Assembly (NCBI GenBank): GCA_003558145.1
Contig: PWMP01000001.1
Coordinates: forward strand, 1 to 6,629
Reading direction: 5' to 3'
Origin: Elusimicrobiota bacterium
GTDB taxonomy: Bacteria; CG03; SLGR01; PWQF01
DNA: 6,629 nucleotides
Position 1 is the stretch's first letter, and the number at the start of each line of letters is the position of its first letter. The position numbers were made by a program, and so were the translations under genes. The notes beneath the pieces were generated by a model that was given only the letters and a program-made list of their open reading frames with translations, made no database searches and was not told the DNA's origin. Positions 6,411-6,629 of this stretch are shown in pieces.

Positions 6411-6629
6411 ATGTACGTAGTGCTTGACAACAAAATCTGCAGTGTGCAGTGGTTTCAGCATCATAAACCCGGAAAGGGCGGCGCCTACATGAAAGTAAAG
6501 GCAAAAGATATAAGCGGCGGTCAGATAATAGAAAAAACTTTTCGGGCTAACGAGACAATATTGCAGGCAATAGTTGAAAGAAAGCCCGCCCAGTACTTAT
6601 ACCAGGAAGACGGTTTTTATATTTTTATG
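6411..6629 (+). CDS. efp: Elongation factor P, 3' end outside window, short N terminus
   Basis: EF-P binds between the P and E sites of the ribosome and rescues stalls at proline runs. Seventy-three codons are visible, from MYVVLDNKI to the window edge; the full protein is usually about 185-190 residues. WFQHHKPGKGGAY at 14-26 is the domain I loop whose tip lysine (here K22) is the modified residue in many bacteria. IEKTFRANE at about 42-50 and ERKPAQYLYQEDGFYIFM at about 56-73 run into domain II. Compared with Bacillus EF-P, where the lysine is residue 32, exactly ten N-terminal residues are missing. In-frame codons before the ATG read ITTK, resembling the usual MISTND-type start, but the following DFRTG equivalent is absent and no ATG, GTG or TTG exists back to the stop at 6315. 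No Shine-Dalgarno site is seen. The assignment is secure; the start and functionality are uncertain. Confidence 0.88.
   Translation, partial: MYVVLDNKICSVQWFQHHKPGKGGAYMKVKAKDISGGQIIEKTFRANETILQAIVERKPAQYLYQEDGFYIFM

Noticed and set aside
6437..6449. Short inverted repeat CTGCA-GTG-TGCAG near the start of efp
   Set aside because: A five-base stem inside coding sequence is expected by chance and has no following U-run or other regulatory context.

Overview
The window is a gene-dense bacterial stretch in which every supportable gene lies on the + strand. Nine coding regions run head to tail, with gaps of at most 18 bases and several overlaps, so it reads as one operon or the inside of a longer one. 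EF-P, the bacterial-type shikimate enzymes and purine-rich Shine-Dalgarno sites point to a bacterium. The set (aroC-aroK-aroB ... aroQ-pepP-efp) resembles a gene order known from several bacterial lineages. Base composition is moderate and codon use looks even across the genes. I cannot assign a phylum; an uncultured anaerobe-type lineage is only a guess.

Layout: (1) 1-990, chorismate synthase aroC, cut off at its 5' end by the window edge. (2) 1009-1533, shikimate kinase aroK. (3) 1547-2629, 3-dehydroquinate synthase aroB. (4) 2613-4920, a three-gene membrane module: a full-length NfeD-type serine protease, a second small protein repeating only the last membrane helix and OB-fold domain of the first, and a slipin (stomatin/SPFH) protein. 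(5) 4925-5362, type II 3-dehydroquinate dehydratase aroQ. (6) 5290-6393, an M24 (Xaa-Pro-type) aminopeptidase whose start is uncertain. (7) 6411-6629, elongation factor P, cut off at its 3' end by the window edge and apparently missing about ten residues at its N terminus.

Function: AroB, AroQ, AroK and AroC carry out four of the seven steps of the shikimate pathway to chorismate; the other three genes are not in view. The NfeD/slipin module is a membrane protease-scaffold pair placed between aroB and aroQ and tied to its neighbours by overlapping start and stop codons. PepP and EF-P both deal with proline: PepP removes residues in front of proline in peptides, and EF-P relieves ribosome stalling at proline runs.

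I did not find mobile elements, CRISPR arrays, RNA genes or convincing terminators, and no gene-free stretch exceeds 20 bases. The points most worth a second look are the tandem NfeD domain duplication, the module's placement inside an aro operon, the short EF-P N terminus and the peptidase start codon.
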